Positions 36,457 to 44,644 of a stretch of DNA of 64,000 nucleotides are shown piece by piece. The translations under genes and the position numbers were made by a program. The notes beneath the pieces are model-generated. The model saw nothing but the letters and a program-made list of their open reading frames with translations. It made no database searches and had not been told where the DNA came from. Position 1 is the first letter of the stretch; each line of letters starts with the position of its first letter. Origin of the DNA: an uncultured Dyadobacter sp. (GTDB lineage Bacteria > Bacteroidota > Bacteroidia > Cytophagales > Spirosomataceae); NCBI RefSeq assembly GCF_946482605.1, contig NZ_CAMLSE010000036.1, positions 14,758 through 78,757 on the forward strand, in the 5' to 3' direction.

Positions 36457-36642
36457 CTACTTACTTTGACGGTTCAGGTACTGTTCAACTTTCGACCGAT
36501 CATTGCCGACTGCTTTAATCGCATCCAAAACATCTTGCCTACTGACACCACTTTGTTTAGCTACGTAATCGAGTTCGTACTCTTCGTCGGCTGCGATCTT
36601 ATTCCGGTCACGAAAGTCTTTTTTTGATTTATCGTCTGCCAT
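36457..36642 (-). CDS. DUF3606 small protein
   Basis: The 61-residue protein from ATG 36642 (MADDKSKKDFRDRNKIAADEEYELDYVA) has the compact DUF3606 pattern: a charged start, then YVAKQSGVSRQDVLDAIKAVGNDRSKVEQYL, a small helix-turn-helix-like fold. DUF3606 genes are common near stress genes and have no known activity. It is 2 bp upstream of the glycosylase gene. The frame extends to 36666 but the internal ATG matches the family. Confidence 0.82.
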   Translation of the reverse strand: MADDKSKKDFRDRNKIAADEEYELDYVAKQSGVSRQDVLDAIKAVGNDRSKVEQYLNRQSK

Positions 36643-36716
36643 GATTTGTGTTTTTATGTCCAACAATCCACTTTGTCGAATGTGCAGAAAAAACTGTGCT
36701 AATACTCTTTCCCAGG

Positions 36717-38747
36717 CTACTTGTCCAGGAAAAGTAACAGTTTCTTCGCGTTCTGAGCGCTGATTTTGGGATCATGGACAGCCAAGAAGATGTCGCCTTT
36801 CTTTTGTAGTCGCTTCACTATCGTGTCCTTATTGTAAGCATAGCGATCAAGGCTTGGCTTCACTTCCTGCCAATCCAGTGGCGTACTTACCGTGGGCTGA
36901 TGATAAGGACGAATACTGTATGGTGCCGCCAGTGTGTCTGCATAATCATTTTGATTAGCATCTATATAAACCCGATCACCCCGTAGGCTGATCCCTTCAC
37001 TTCTTGTACTGACCGCCTTTACAAGCCGGTGAATTTCATCGGCAAGCGCATTAGCAATGATCCGGCTTTGCGTAAAGTTCAGGCTACTGCACGGGATATA
37101 AATATGTAATCCCGTCTTACCCGAGGTTTTGATAAACGATTTTAATTTATAGCGCAACAATACTTCCTTTGACGCCAAAGCGACATCGATGGCCTTTTTA
37201 AACCCAGCTTCCTCCGAACCCGAATCTCTCTTATCCACAGTCGGGTCCAGGTCCAGCCAAATATAGTCTGGCGTTTCCGGCGACTGTGTCCTGGATGCCC
37301 ACGTATTGATATCTACGCATCCGCAGTCGACCATAAACAAAAGTGTTTCCAGGTTATTGCATACCAGGTAATCAATTCGACTTCGTTTCCCCTCCTTGGC
37401 AACCCTACGCTTGTCGGTAAAAATGTCCGCGCAGACCGGTTGCCTGTTTTCCATGTCTTTGATAAAAGTCGTCGGGCCGCCTGCGTGGGTAAGCTTCAAG
37501 TTTAGAGATTGCGGCCTGTCGGCAAGATGTGGCAGAATATAACCAGCAATCTGGTTGTAGTATAATGCCAGATCCCCCTTGGCGACACCTGTCCAGAGTT
37601 CACGCTCAATGTCATGCAATTGTATGGTGCAATGTTCCAGTTTGAAGTCCGTTACCTCTCTGGCTTCGAAGCTTTCGTCGACGCGCCGCCAGTTACTTCC
37701 TTCATTCAGGTAGGTTTTCTTTTTTCCTGTACTTGTTTTCTTTTTCCCAGCAGAGGTGTGGTCCTGCTCTTCTTCAACCTCGGCCTCTACGATCTCTGTC
37801 GCCTTCGGGACTTCCCGAACTACATCTTTGGCTTTTTTGTCTTTGCGGAAACCAAGAAACGTTGCGGGCTTGCGGATTCTACCGGATTTTGTCCAGGTGG
37901 CAAACTCAAAATTAGCGACCAACTCCGGGCGGACATAATGCATTACTGCGCCCTTAGTATCCAGGATAGGGTTTGCAAAAGGGGACTTTTTTATTTCCAG
38001 CGCTTTGAGCTTTTTTAAGATTTCCGGCATTTCCTTGTCTTTATAGCCTCCACCACTGCGGCCGATCCAGATAAATTGGCCGTTTTCGTATGCGCCAAAC
38101 AGCAAACTTTTGAAAGATCGGGATTTGGTAGATTCCGCCCAGGCGCCGATCACAAACTCCTGACGTTTCCGCGTCGGGATTTTGAGCCAGTCATTGGCCC
38201 GCTCACCTTCGGCATAAGCACTATCTTTTCGTTTCGCGACAATCCCTTCAAGGTTTTCAGCTAATATTTGCCCATACAATGCCTTGCCATCATCGAAGCT
38301 CTCACTGAATTTAAATACCGGCTCATCTTTGATGACTGATCGCAATAGCTGCTTTCGCTTGGTCAGCGGCAGCTCGATTAAACTTTTGCCATCCATCCAT
38401 AGCAGGTCAAAGACACAGTAGCTAATCGGCGTACTGTGCCCATTATATTTTTGCAACGCATCAAAATCCGGTTTGCCCTCTTTGTTGAAGACTACCACTT
38501 CACCATCAATGACTACATCATGTTTGAGCGCTTTAAGCGCCTGCTCAACCGGTGGATACTTCGGCGTATAGTTCAGGCCACTTCGCGAATCCATCCGGAC
38601 CTTGCCTGATTTCACGTAGGATACAATCCGGTACCCGTCCCACTTTACTTCAAAGAGATAGTCCGGTAAACTTGGCAGTTCCTTGACCAGTGTGCACAAC
38701 ATCGGGTCAATACGCTCCGGCATCGGATCTTTCTTATGCTTTACCAT
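36717..38747 (-). CDS. ligD: DNA ligase D with ligase and polymerase domains only
   Basis: The 676-residue protein joins DNA ends in bacterial non-homologous end joining. Residues 10-310 form an ATP-dependent ligase with adenylated Lys35 (EVKWDGYRI), DGEVVVFN and EGIVAKRKDSAY. A linker follows. From about residue 385 there is a LigD polymerase/primase domain (archaeo-eukaryotic primase type) with the catalytic Asp pair in WLDLDPT and SGKTGLHIY. The phosphoesterase domain often found in LigD is missing. The order Lig-Pol is known in other bacteria. No ku gene is in the window. Its start overlaps the end of the upstream small gene by 7 bp. Confidence 0.9.
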   Translation of the reverse strand: MVKHKKDPMPERIDPMLCTLVKELPSLPDYLFEVKWDGYRIVSYVKSGKVRMDSRSGLNYTPKYPPVEQALKALKHDVVIDGEVVVFNKEGKPDFDALQKYNGHSTPISYCVFDLLWMDGKSLIELPLTKRKQLLRSVIKDEPVFKFSESFDDGKALYGQILAENLEGIVAKRKDSAYAEGERANDWLKIPTRKRQEFVIGAWAESTKSRSFKSLLFGAYENGQFIWIGRSGGGYKDKEMPEILKKLKALEIKKSPFANPILDTKGAVMHYVRPELVANFEFATWTKSGRIRKPATFLGFRKDKKAKDVVREVPKATEIVEAEVEEEQDHTSAGKKKTSTGKKKTYLNEGSNWRRVDESFEAREVTDFKLEHCTIQLHDIERELWTGVAKGDLALYYNQIAGYILPHLADRPQSLNLKLTHAGGPTTFIKDMENRQPVCADIFTDKRRVAKEGKRSRIDYLVCNNLETLLFMVDCGCVDINTWASRTQSPETPDYIWLDLDPTVDKRDSGSEEAGFKKAIDVALASKEVLLRYKLKSFIKTSGKTGLHIYIPCSSLNFTQSRIIANALADEIHRLVKAVSTRSEGISLRGDRVYIDANQNDYADTLAAPYSIRPYHQPTVSTPLDWQEVKPSLDRYAYNKDTIVKRLQKKGDIFLAVHDPKISAQNAKKLLLFLDK

Positions 38748-39037
38748 ACGTCGTCTTTTGAGATTTGAAGTGTATCTATGGCGTACTGAGCCACTTCATC
38801 TGACGCGCCGGCTATTTCTATGCGCTCCCTCAGGTGAGTTTCCCAATCATTCATTGCGGCTTCAGCTGTGTTACCGCAACCAAATATTCCTTCCTGCGGA
38901 TCAGGGCCTAACAGGCAACAAAAATCCGTCCCCTCTCGCCAAACGACCGGTCGCAGCTCCTTTACCCCGCGCGACAAACCTTCCGATTCAAAATCGACAG
39001 AAACCTGCATTTGCTGTGGTATATCCATCTGTTTCAT
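38741..39037 (-). CDS. Small protein with HicB-like features, coupled to ligD
   Basis: From ATG 39037 the protein has 98 residues. The segment EGIFGCGNTAEAAMNDWETHLRERI resembles the end of the HicB fold (a G-x-GxTxxEA turn plus helix). No HicA toxin or DNA-binding tail is visible. It overlaps the ligD start by 7 bp, so translation is coupled. A frame up to 39142 exists but the shorter form is more family-like. The function is unknown. Confidence 0.55.
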   Translation of the reverse strand: MKQMDIPQQMQVSVDFESEGLSRGVKELRPVVWREGTDFCCLLGPDPQEGIFGCGNTAEAAMNDWETHLRERIEIAGASDEVAQYAIDTLQISKDDVW

Positions 39038-39180
39038 AGCTACCTCAGTTGAGAATGAAAACAATACTGGCACGTCTTTGTTGTGATGCAACAAGCGTAC
39101 CAATCCTGCACTTTCATGTAACAGCGTTGTAAGTAGTGCCACAACTTGAGATCAAACACTGATAACCAACCACGTAGTCT

Positions 39181-39891
39181 ATGACCAGAATTTTCCTTCT
39201 TTTTACAGCATCCGTAATGATGCTTTCTTGCAGCGCCTTAAAGGACAGTCCAAAATATAAAATGACCGACGGCGTCTATACGACGAAAATCGGCGACCAG
39301 AAAACCCATGTTTACGTCGAGAATGCAGATGACTCAATGCTGGTCTACAAATTGGAAGCGGGCTGGAAAACGAAAAATTATAGCGCTAAGTCACTGAAAC
39401 CCACTATTTACCCACTTGGCGGTGTAGACAAGGGGATTGAGGCAAGCAGGTATTGGAAAAACAGCTTTGATCTGGATGTACTCACCATACCTTTTAAATA
39501 CCGGCCTTCCACTAGCTCCTTCACACCGCAGCTGAGCAATCACCTCAATGGCGCATTATATGTCGGATACCGTAATGATACCTATGAATTGTCCTACAAG
39601 GGCAATCCGATCGGTAAGCTACACCAACGGGTAACGCATCTGGGCTTTTCCGCAGGACTGGCAACCGGCGTCGGTGTAACACCGCTCAATCCATGGGTTA
39701 CCGATAACAATATCAATGTTGAATACGATGGCTTTATCTGGTCGAAGGCGGTCTGTATCCTCATGGCGGTAGAGAAACTTAACTTTGGGCTTGCCCTGGG
39801 CATTGATCACTTGCTGGATAGTAACAGGAAGTACTGGATATACCAGGGTAAACCGTATCTGGGGCTCACCGTCGGCTTAAACCTGAACTGA
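39181..39891 (+). CDS. Putative lipoprotein, beta-rich
   Basis: The 236-residue protein begins with a lipoprotein signal ending MLSCS (Cys17). The rest is rich in beta-strand patterns with aromatic and glycine alternation (NGALYVGYRNDTYELSYKG, then KPYLGLTVGLNLN at the end), as in small outer-membrane proteins of Bacteroidota. I recognise no named family. It is monocistronic, divergent from the ligD group. Confidence 0.65.
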   Translation: MTRIFLLFTASVMMLSCSALKDSPKYKMTDGVYTTKIGDQKTHVYVENADDSMLVYKLEAGWKTKNYSAKSLKPTIYPLGGVDKGIEASRYWKNSFDLDVLTIPFKYRPSTSSFTPQLSNHLNGALYVGYRNDTYELSYKGNPIGKLHQRVTHLGFSAGLATGVGVTPLNPWVTDNNINVEYDGFIWSKAVCILMAVEKLNFGLALGIDHLLDSNRKYWIYQGKPYLGLTVGLNLN

Positions 39892-40121
39892 CTCCATTGA
39901 GTGATCTTCGAAGGGCTGTGCAGCTTGTAAAAATGGAGTTAACTTCTATCGAATTTAAAAGCACACCATAGACACGAAGGCGGCTCCACCCATCGAATTC
40001 CGGTGGGTACCGTAGCGGTTCCTACGGGCCAAGAACAAACCGCGGGCTCTCATAAATAGTTGAACTAGTATAAGAGTGTCGCTTGTCATCCTTGCCGTGT
40101 CCTTCACCTGCGAAAATTTAT

Positions 40122-40406
40122 TTACGCTTCTTGCTCGTCCGTGGGAGCGGTCGGAAGCTGCTCGTCGAGAGACTCGCGGTACTTAATACATCCACGCATA
40201 AATTTCGACCACGGCGGGACTGCCACCTGCGGCGTTAGTTTTTCCGGAAGAAGTCCCCATAATTTGGGATGATGCCAACACAGTTCGTGGCCGGAGGTAT
40301 CCCGATGCCCTCGTATCCCTTCCCGCAACCTGATTATTTCAGCCATTAGCCAATCCCGGCTCATGCTCGGCAAATCAGCATCGGCTACTTTAACGTCTTT
40401 TTCCAT
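40122..40406 (-). CDS. Conserved hypothetical protein (Trp/His-rich, 94 aa)
   Basis: The 94-residue soluble protein contains SRDWLMAEIIRLREGIRGHRDTSGHELCWHHPKLWGLLPE and ends in a stretch with FMRGCIKYRESLDEQ. This pattern is familiar from conserved hypothetical proteins in Proteobacteria and other phyla. No activity is known to me. The CWHHP segment with nearby His and Cys could bind metal. It stands alone between two short intergenic gaps. The 230 bp to its right (39892-40121) hold no other gene. Confidence 0.65.
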   Translation of the reverse strand: MEKDVKVADADLPSMSRDWLMAEIIRLREGIRGHRDTSGHELCWHHPKLWGLLPEKLTPQVAVPPWSKFMRGCIKYRESLDEQLPTAPTDEQEA

Positions 40407-40573
40407 CGTGTTTTTCTTCCGTAATGTTCAAATACCGTTCCAACAAAACACATTTTCAATTGTTCGCTATTCTTTGATGAAACTGCCTCTCAAAACTGCG
40501 AAAAAACAGTAAGGCATGATCTTGGTTTAAAAGGCCCAGGGTGTAAATAGTCACGATCTTAATTTTTATTGAC

Positions 40574-40882
40574 ATGCAACTATTTCAAATTTTCATTCCG
40601 CTTAATGACAACGAAGGCAATCGCTTTGCCGAAAAGCATTTTACTAATTTGCGGGAAGAGCTTAGTTCAAAATTTGGTGGATTAACGATTTACAACAGGT
40701 CACCCGTAAAAGGGTTGTGGAAAGAGGTGGACGGAGCAACAGTTGCCGACGAGATGATCATCTTTGAAGTTATGACTGAAAATGTAGATGATAGGTACTG
40801 GGAAGATCTGAAGCGGAGGCTTGAGGCGGCTTTTTCCCAAGAAGAGATCATGATGCGGTATTATGATATTTCCAAAGTATAA
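40574..40882 (+). CDS. Small hypothetical protein (102 aa)
   Basis: The 102-residue protein has an alternating hydrophobic beta-strand start (MQLFQIFIPLND). It ends with a helix-strand pair (YWEDLKRRLEAAFSQEEIMMRYYDISKV), compatible with a ferredoxin-like fold. It has no catalytic motif that I recognise. It converges on the alkB gene with 22 bp between them. Confidence 0.55.
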   Translation: MQLFQIFIPLNDNEGNRFAEKHFTNLREELSSKFGGLTIYNRSPVKGLWKEVDGATVADEMIIFEVMTENVDDRYWEDLKRRLEAAFSQEEIMMRYYDISKV

Positions 40883-40904
40883 GACGGGCAGATTACATGG
40901 TGAT

Positions 40905-41501
40905 CTATATAAAGGTCTTTCTGAATGTCAGGTTAATCCGGGCCGACATCGGCACCACAGATTTTGCGATCCGGTGCTCCCAATATTTCTGAAGATCGGC
41001 TTTCATGAGCAATAATGAACCGTGCCCGAGTGCAATTGAATAACGCTGATTGTGATTTTCCTTGCTCCTGAAATCAAAATTACGCTCTTGCCCAATGCTG
41101 ACCGAAGCGATATCTGTCTTAATACCGGGCACGGTGTCTTTATCGGAATGCCAAGCAACACTATCGTTACCGTCACGGTAGTAGTTAAGCAGCACGCCAT
41201 CAAAACGGCTCCCGGTTGCAGTCATGATTCTTTGACGGAGTACCTCCAATTCAGCTGTCATTGGCCTCGGGCTTCTGACATCGTTTTCCCTTATCGGCCT
41301 TTCACCAAACCAGGCAGAGAGACGCGGGGTGATCACCTCCTTGTCATACATTATCACTTTATGCTGTTCCCAGGGCACTGTCCTTAGAAAGAGGTTCAGC
41401 AACTCGTTCGCTTCTTTTGCATCAATAAAGTGCGGTGTGTATTCCATTAAATGTTGCGGCAGCCGAAGCTGCGGCTGATCGTCAAAAAGTTTGAATTGCA
41501 T
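40905..41501 (-). CDS. alkB: AlkB-type 2-oxoglutarate/Fe(II) DNA dealkylase
   Basis: This 198-residue oxygenase reverses alkylation damage on DNA bases. The Fe(II) ligands are His118 and Asp120 (WHSDKD) and His176 (WEHRIAKS). The 2-oxoglutarate Arg lies in SARINLTFR (Arg188 or 194). The substrate-lid segment RPIRENDVRSPRPMTAELEVLR resembles the ALKBH2-like group. ATG 41501 is 2 bp downstream of the stop of the LexA-like regulator gene, so the two form an operon and alkB may be damage-inducible. An adjacent GTG (41504) is also in frame. Confidence 0.9.
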   Translation of the reverse strand: MQFKLFDDQPQLRLPQHLMEYTPHFIDAKEANELLNLFLRTVPWEQHKVIMYDKEVITPRLSAWFGERPIRENDVRSPRPMTAELEVLRQRIMTATGSRFDGVLLNYYRDGNDSVAWHSDKDTVPGIKTDIASVSIGQERNFDFRSKENHNQRYSIALGHGSLLLMKADLQKYWEHRIAKSVVPMSARINLTFRKTFI

Positions 41502-41503
41502 CA

Positions 41504-42316
41504 CTATTCGATCTTGTCTTCTATTCTGCTTAGTCTTCTTATTACCTCATTTAGCGTGCTGGAAATATGCTGCACATCCGAAGCTGGTTCAGGAATGGTT
41601 TTGGATTGGTAGCTGTGGTATTTCCAGATTTCAAGTACTTCCTTTATTTCTACCTCGTAGGCCTTGTACTGCTGGTTCATGGATTCCAACAGGATTGTTT
41701 TGTTTTCTGCCTTGATGGTTACTTTCTTGAAGACAAAGTCCTGCTCGCCCCTAAGTATGACGATGCAGAGGGTGCCGGGCTTGATACCATTCCAATCTTC
41801 CATAAATTTACAGAGGACATCCGCACCTTCAGGAAGTGGCAGCATAGAATCTCCCGTTGTCGGAAACATCCTGAATGTGCCAGCCGGTAGATTGGGCATG
41901 GAAAATTTCGGCAACGTCGCAATGTAATCCGGGTCTGCATGACCATCTCTATAACCTGCCTTTGCTTTTATCGGCACGTACTCTACATTCTCCTTACTGG
42001 ACTTGTCAACTGTTATGGCCAGTATCCTCAGATTACTTCCTGCCAGATACACATCATTACCTGCCTGCAGGTCCCGTAGCTTCAATTCCCCAAGTTTGGC
42101 CAGATCGACACGCATCAGCGTGTCAATGCTTACCCGGAAATAGTCGGAAAATTTAAAGTAGTCTTCCGGTTGTGGCGCGGCAGTCCTCCCGGATTCTAAT
42201 GCATTTAATTTCGCCCTTGTCATAAAAAGCTCATCGGCAAGCTCTTGCTGCGTTTTTCGCTTACGCTCACGGAGAAACCGGATGTTCTGTGCAAAAAAAT
42301 ATTTTGGAGGATTCAT
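41504..42316 (-). CDS. XRE-family regulator with S24 (LexA-like) self-cleaving domain
   Basis: This 270-residue repressor-type protein has an N-terminal XRE helix-turn-helix (residues 8-60, KTQQELADELFMTRAKLNALESGR). Its C-terminal S24 peptidase-like domain has a candidate cleavage site at Ala120-Gly121, nucleophile Ser157 (GDSMLP) and general base Lys197 or Lys198. A short coiled coil closes the protein. By analogy with LexA and phage CI, damage-activated RecA would trigger self-cleavage and derepress its targets. It is divergent from imuA across 71 bp carrying a repeated dyad, and cotranscribed with alkB, so it is the likely regulator of both. Confidence 0.88.
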   Translation of the reverse strand: MNPPKYFFAQNIRFLRERKRKTQQELADELFMTRAKLNALESGRTAAPQPEDYFKFSDYFRVSIDTLMRVDLAKLGELKLRDLQAGNDVYLAGSNLRILAITVDKSSKENVEYVPIKAKAGYRDGHADPDYIATLPKFSMPNLPAGTFRMFPTTGDSMLPLPEGADVLCKFMEDWNGIKPGTLCIVILRGEQDFVFKKVTIKAENKTILLESMNQQYKAYEVEIKEVLEIWKYHSYQSKTIPEPASDVQHISSTLNEVIRRLSRIEDKIE

Positions 42317-42321
42317 ATAGA

Positions 42322-42363
42322 TTTGCTACAATTGGTATCATTACTTTGTTACAATCAGTATCA
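42322..42363. promoter_or_regulatory. Two direct-repeat operator candidates between the S24 regulator and imuA
   Basis: TTTGYTACAATYRGTATCA occurs at 42322-42340 and 42345-42363, offset by 23 bp. Inside each copy is an imperfect palindrome TGnTACnnnnnGTAnCA. Tandem dyads about two helical turns apart in a divergent promoter suggest cooperative binding by the XRE-S24 repressor. Confidence 0.65.
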
Positions 42364-42369
42364 AAAGTA
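42362..42369 (-). promoter_or_regulatory. -7 box for the S24 regulator-alkB operon
   Basis: On the - strand TACTTTTG is an exact match to TAnnTTTG. It lies about 46 bp upstream of the regulator start and touches the right-hand repeat, so repressor binding would block its own promoter. Confidence 0.5.
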
Positions 42370-42387
42370 GGGTAAAATTGTGATGTT

Positions 42388-43128
42388 ATGGAAACTGCGA
42401 AGAAAAAAAATGAGCTGATTGCCAAGTTGCGGAGTGAGATACTTTCGCTGCAAGGTTTCCGGGCGCCTTCACTCGGGGCCAATCATACCAATTTCGGCCT
42501 CGGTCCCATTGAGAGAGCATTTCCCGGTGGTGTTTTCCCAACCGGTGCGATCCACGAGTTTATAAGCCGTCAGCCCGAAGAGTCGGCTGCAACATCAGGC
42601 TTTATGGCGGCCTTGGCTGGGCGGCTCATGAGGACAGAAGGCATGTGCGCGTGGATCGGAGTGCGAAGGAACGTTTTCCCACTTGGGCTAAGTCCGTTTG
42701 GCTTATGCCCTGACCGAATCATTTTCATTGACCTTAAACGAGAACGTGACCTTCTATGGGCAGTTGAAGAAGCCCTCAAATGCGACGCATTTGCTGCAGT
42801 TGTGGGCCAGATCAAAGAACTGAATTTAACCGAGTCCCGGCGTTTGCAACTGGCCGTCGAAGAGAGTCGCGTTACAGGGCTCATTCATCGGGACAACCCG
42901 CGTATATCCAGCGCCGTTGCATCGGTCTGCCGGTGGCAGATCAAACCCGTACCTGCTCAGCCATCAGACGGGAGTCCTGGTGTCGGCTATGCCCGCTGGG
43001 ATGTTACCCTGGCTAAGGTGCGCAACGGGGAACCCGGCAACTGGTGCGTCCAGTGGGCGGAAGATCATTTTGAACATATCAGCCGGCAGCAAGCCATTAC
43101 CAAAGAGCACCTGTTACAAGTTGGATAG
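42388..43128 (+). CDS. imuA: ImuA-like RecA-related mutagenesis protein
   Basis: The 246-residue protein resembles the RecA/SulA-like ImuA of mutagenesis cassettes. It has LGPIERAFPGGVFPTGAIHEFISRQPEES near the N-terminus, where RecA would place its Walker A region, but no GxxxxGK[ST]. Later come DRIIFIDLKRERDLLWAVEEALKCDAFAAVVGQI and a C-terminal DNA-binding-like tail. It begins the operon imuA-imuB-dnaE2, 2 bp before imuB. ImuA supports translesion synthesis by an unclear mechanism. The operator repeats lie directly upstream of its ATG. Confidence 0.85.
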   Translation: METAKKKNELIAKLRSEILSLQGFRAPSLGANHTNFGLGPIERAFPGGVFPTGAIHEFISRQPEESAATSGFMAALAGRLMRTEGMCAWIGVRRNVFPLGLSPFGLCPDRIIFIDLKRERDLLWAVEEALKCDAFAAVVGQIKELNLTESRRLQLAVEESRVTGLIHRDNPRISSAVASVCRWQIKPVPAQPSDGSPGVGYARWDVTLAKVRNGEPGNWCVQWAEDHFEHISRQQAITKEHLLQVG

Positions 43129-43130
43129 CT

Positions 43131-44630
43131 ATGAAACGGTATGTGACGATATGGTTCCGGCATCTGCTTACAGACCGGCAATTGCTTCGGCAACCTGAGC
43201 TTGCCGGTAATCCGTTCGTGCTTGCCGCAAAACAAAAGGGCCGCATGATTGTGATGGCTTCGAGCCAACTGGCGGAAAAAGCAGGAATAGAAACCGGCAT
43301 GGTTGTTGCCGACGCGCGCGCTGTGTTTCCTAAACTGGAAGTTTTGGATTATGATCCAACGGCAGCCGAGGGACTCCTGAATGCAATCGCCGAATGGGCG
43401 ATACGGTACACACCCCTTGTTGCAGTCGACCTGCCGGACGGGTTAGTACTGGACGCTACCGGCTGCGCGCACCTGTGGGGAGGCGAAACGCCATATCTCA
43501 AAGATATCACCAGCCGCTTAAAGACATCCGGCTATGATGTCAGGGGCGCTATGGCCGACACGATTGGTGCCGCCTGGGCTATTTCCAGATATTCTCATAT
43601 GTTTCCAATCATAGCACAAGGCCAGCAAATGGACGCCTTGCTGCCACTTCCTCCCAATGCATTGAGATTGCCGCCGGATGTGGTGGAAAAATTAGTCAAA
43701 CTGGGCCTCTATCAGATCAAAAACTTTATCTCCATGCCAAGGGCTGTACTCAGGCGCAGGTTTGGGCAAACCATCCTAGACCAGCTCGGAAAAGCATTGG
43801 CGCATACTCATGAAGCATTTGAGCCGGTGCGGCCTATTGAACCTTTTCAGGAGCGCCTCCCCAGTCTGGAACCGATCCGCACGGCAACTGGGATCGAAAT
43901 TGCGCTGCGTAAACTATTGGAAAAGCTCTGCGCCAGGCTTGCCGCAGAAGACAAAGGGCTTCGCCAAGCAATCCTGACGTGTTACCGCATTGACGGTGAA
44001 ACACGGCAAGTTGAAATCGGGACAAGTGGTCCCTCTTGCAGCGTAGTGCACTTGTTCAAGCTGTTTGAACTGAAAATTTCCAGTATTGAGCCTGCCTTGG
44101 GTATTGAGTTATTTCTCCTTGACGCGCCGGTGGTCGAGCCAATGCCAGCCGCCCAGGAAGCCTTATGGAATTTGAATAGCAGTAATAAGCAAATTGCTAT
44201 TGCCGAATTGGTGGACCGCCTGAGGGCACGTGCCGGGACTGATGTTGTCCACCGGTACCTGCCCGCCGAACACCACTGGCCGGAGCGAGCGATAGTCGAA
44301 GCCTCGTCGCTTATTGACCAACCGCAGACGCATTGGCGTACAGACCAGCCCAGGCCAGTTCAGCTACTAAAACAACCTGAACGAATCGAGGTAAGCGCAC
44401 CGATACCGGATTACCCACCTATGGTCTTCCGCTATAACAATACTGTCCACAAGATAATGCGGGCCGACGGCCCAGACAGGATCGAACAGGAGTGGTGGAT
44501 TGCAGACGGACTACACAGAGATTACTACTTGGTCGAAGATGAAAACGGGAACCGCTACTGGATTTTTCGGTTGGGACATTACGGAGATGCTCAGAACCCG
44601 GAGTGGTTTATTCACGGCTTTTTTGCTTAA
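43131..44630 (+). CDS. imuB: ImuB, catalytically inactive Y-family polymerase-like protein
   Basis: The 499-residue Y-family relative acts as the adaptor of the DnaE2 mutasome, normally bridging to the sliding clamp. The fold is seen from MKRYVTIWFRHLLTDRQL through GMVVADARAVFPKLEVL and DLPDGLVLDATGCAHLWGGE. The catalytic carboxylates of active Y-family enzymes are missing at the first strand and at the SIDE-like position (here LPDG), as expected for ImuB. The C-terminus includes EQEWWIADGLHRDYYLVEDENG, typical of ImuB. It lies between imuA (2 bp) and dnaE2 (14 bp). Confidence 0.9.
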   Translation: MKRYVTIWFRHLLTDRQLLRQPELAGNPFVLAAKQKGRMIVMASSQLAEKAGIETGMVVADARAVFPKLEVLDYDPTAAEGLLNAIAEWAIRYTPLVAVDLPDGLVLDATGCAHLWGGETPYLKDITSRLKTSGYDVRGAMADTIGAAWAISRYSHMFPIIAQGQQMDALLPLPPNALRLPPDVVEKLVKLGLYQIKNFISMPRAVLRRRFGQTILDQLGKALAHTHEAFEPVRPIEPFQERLPSLEPIRTATGIEIALRKLLEKLCARLAAEDKGLRQAILTCYRIDGETRQVEIGTSGPSCSVVHLFKLFELKISSIEPALGIELFLLDAPVVEPMPAAQEALWNLNSSNKQIAIAELVDRLRARAGTDVVHRYLPAEHHWPERAIVEASSLIDQPQTHWRTDQPRPVQLLKQPERIEVSAPIPDYPPMVFRYNNTVHKIMRADGPDRIEQEWWIADGLHRDYYLVEDENGNRYWIFRLGHYGDAQNPEWFIHGFFA

Positions 44631-44644
44631 AAATTGAGGAAGAT

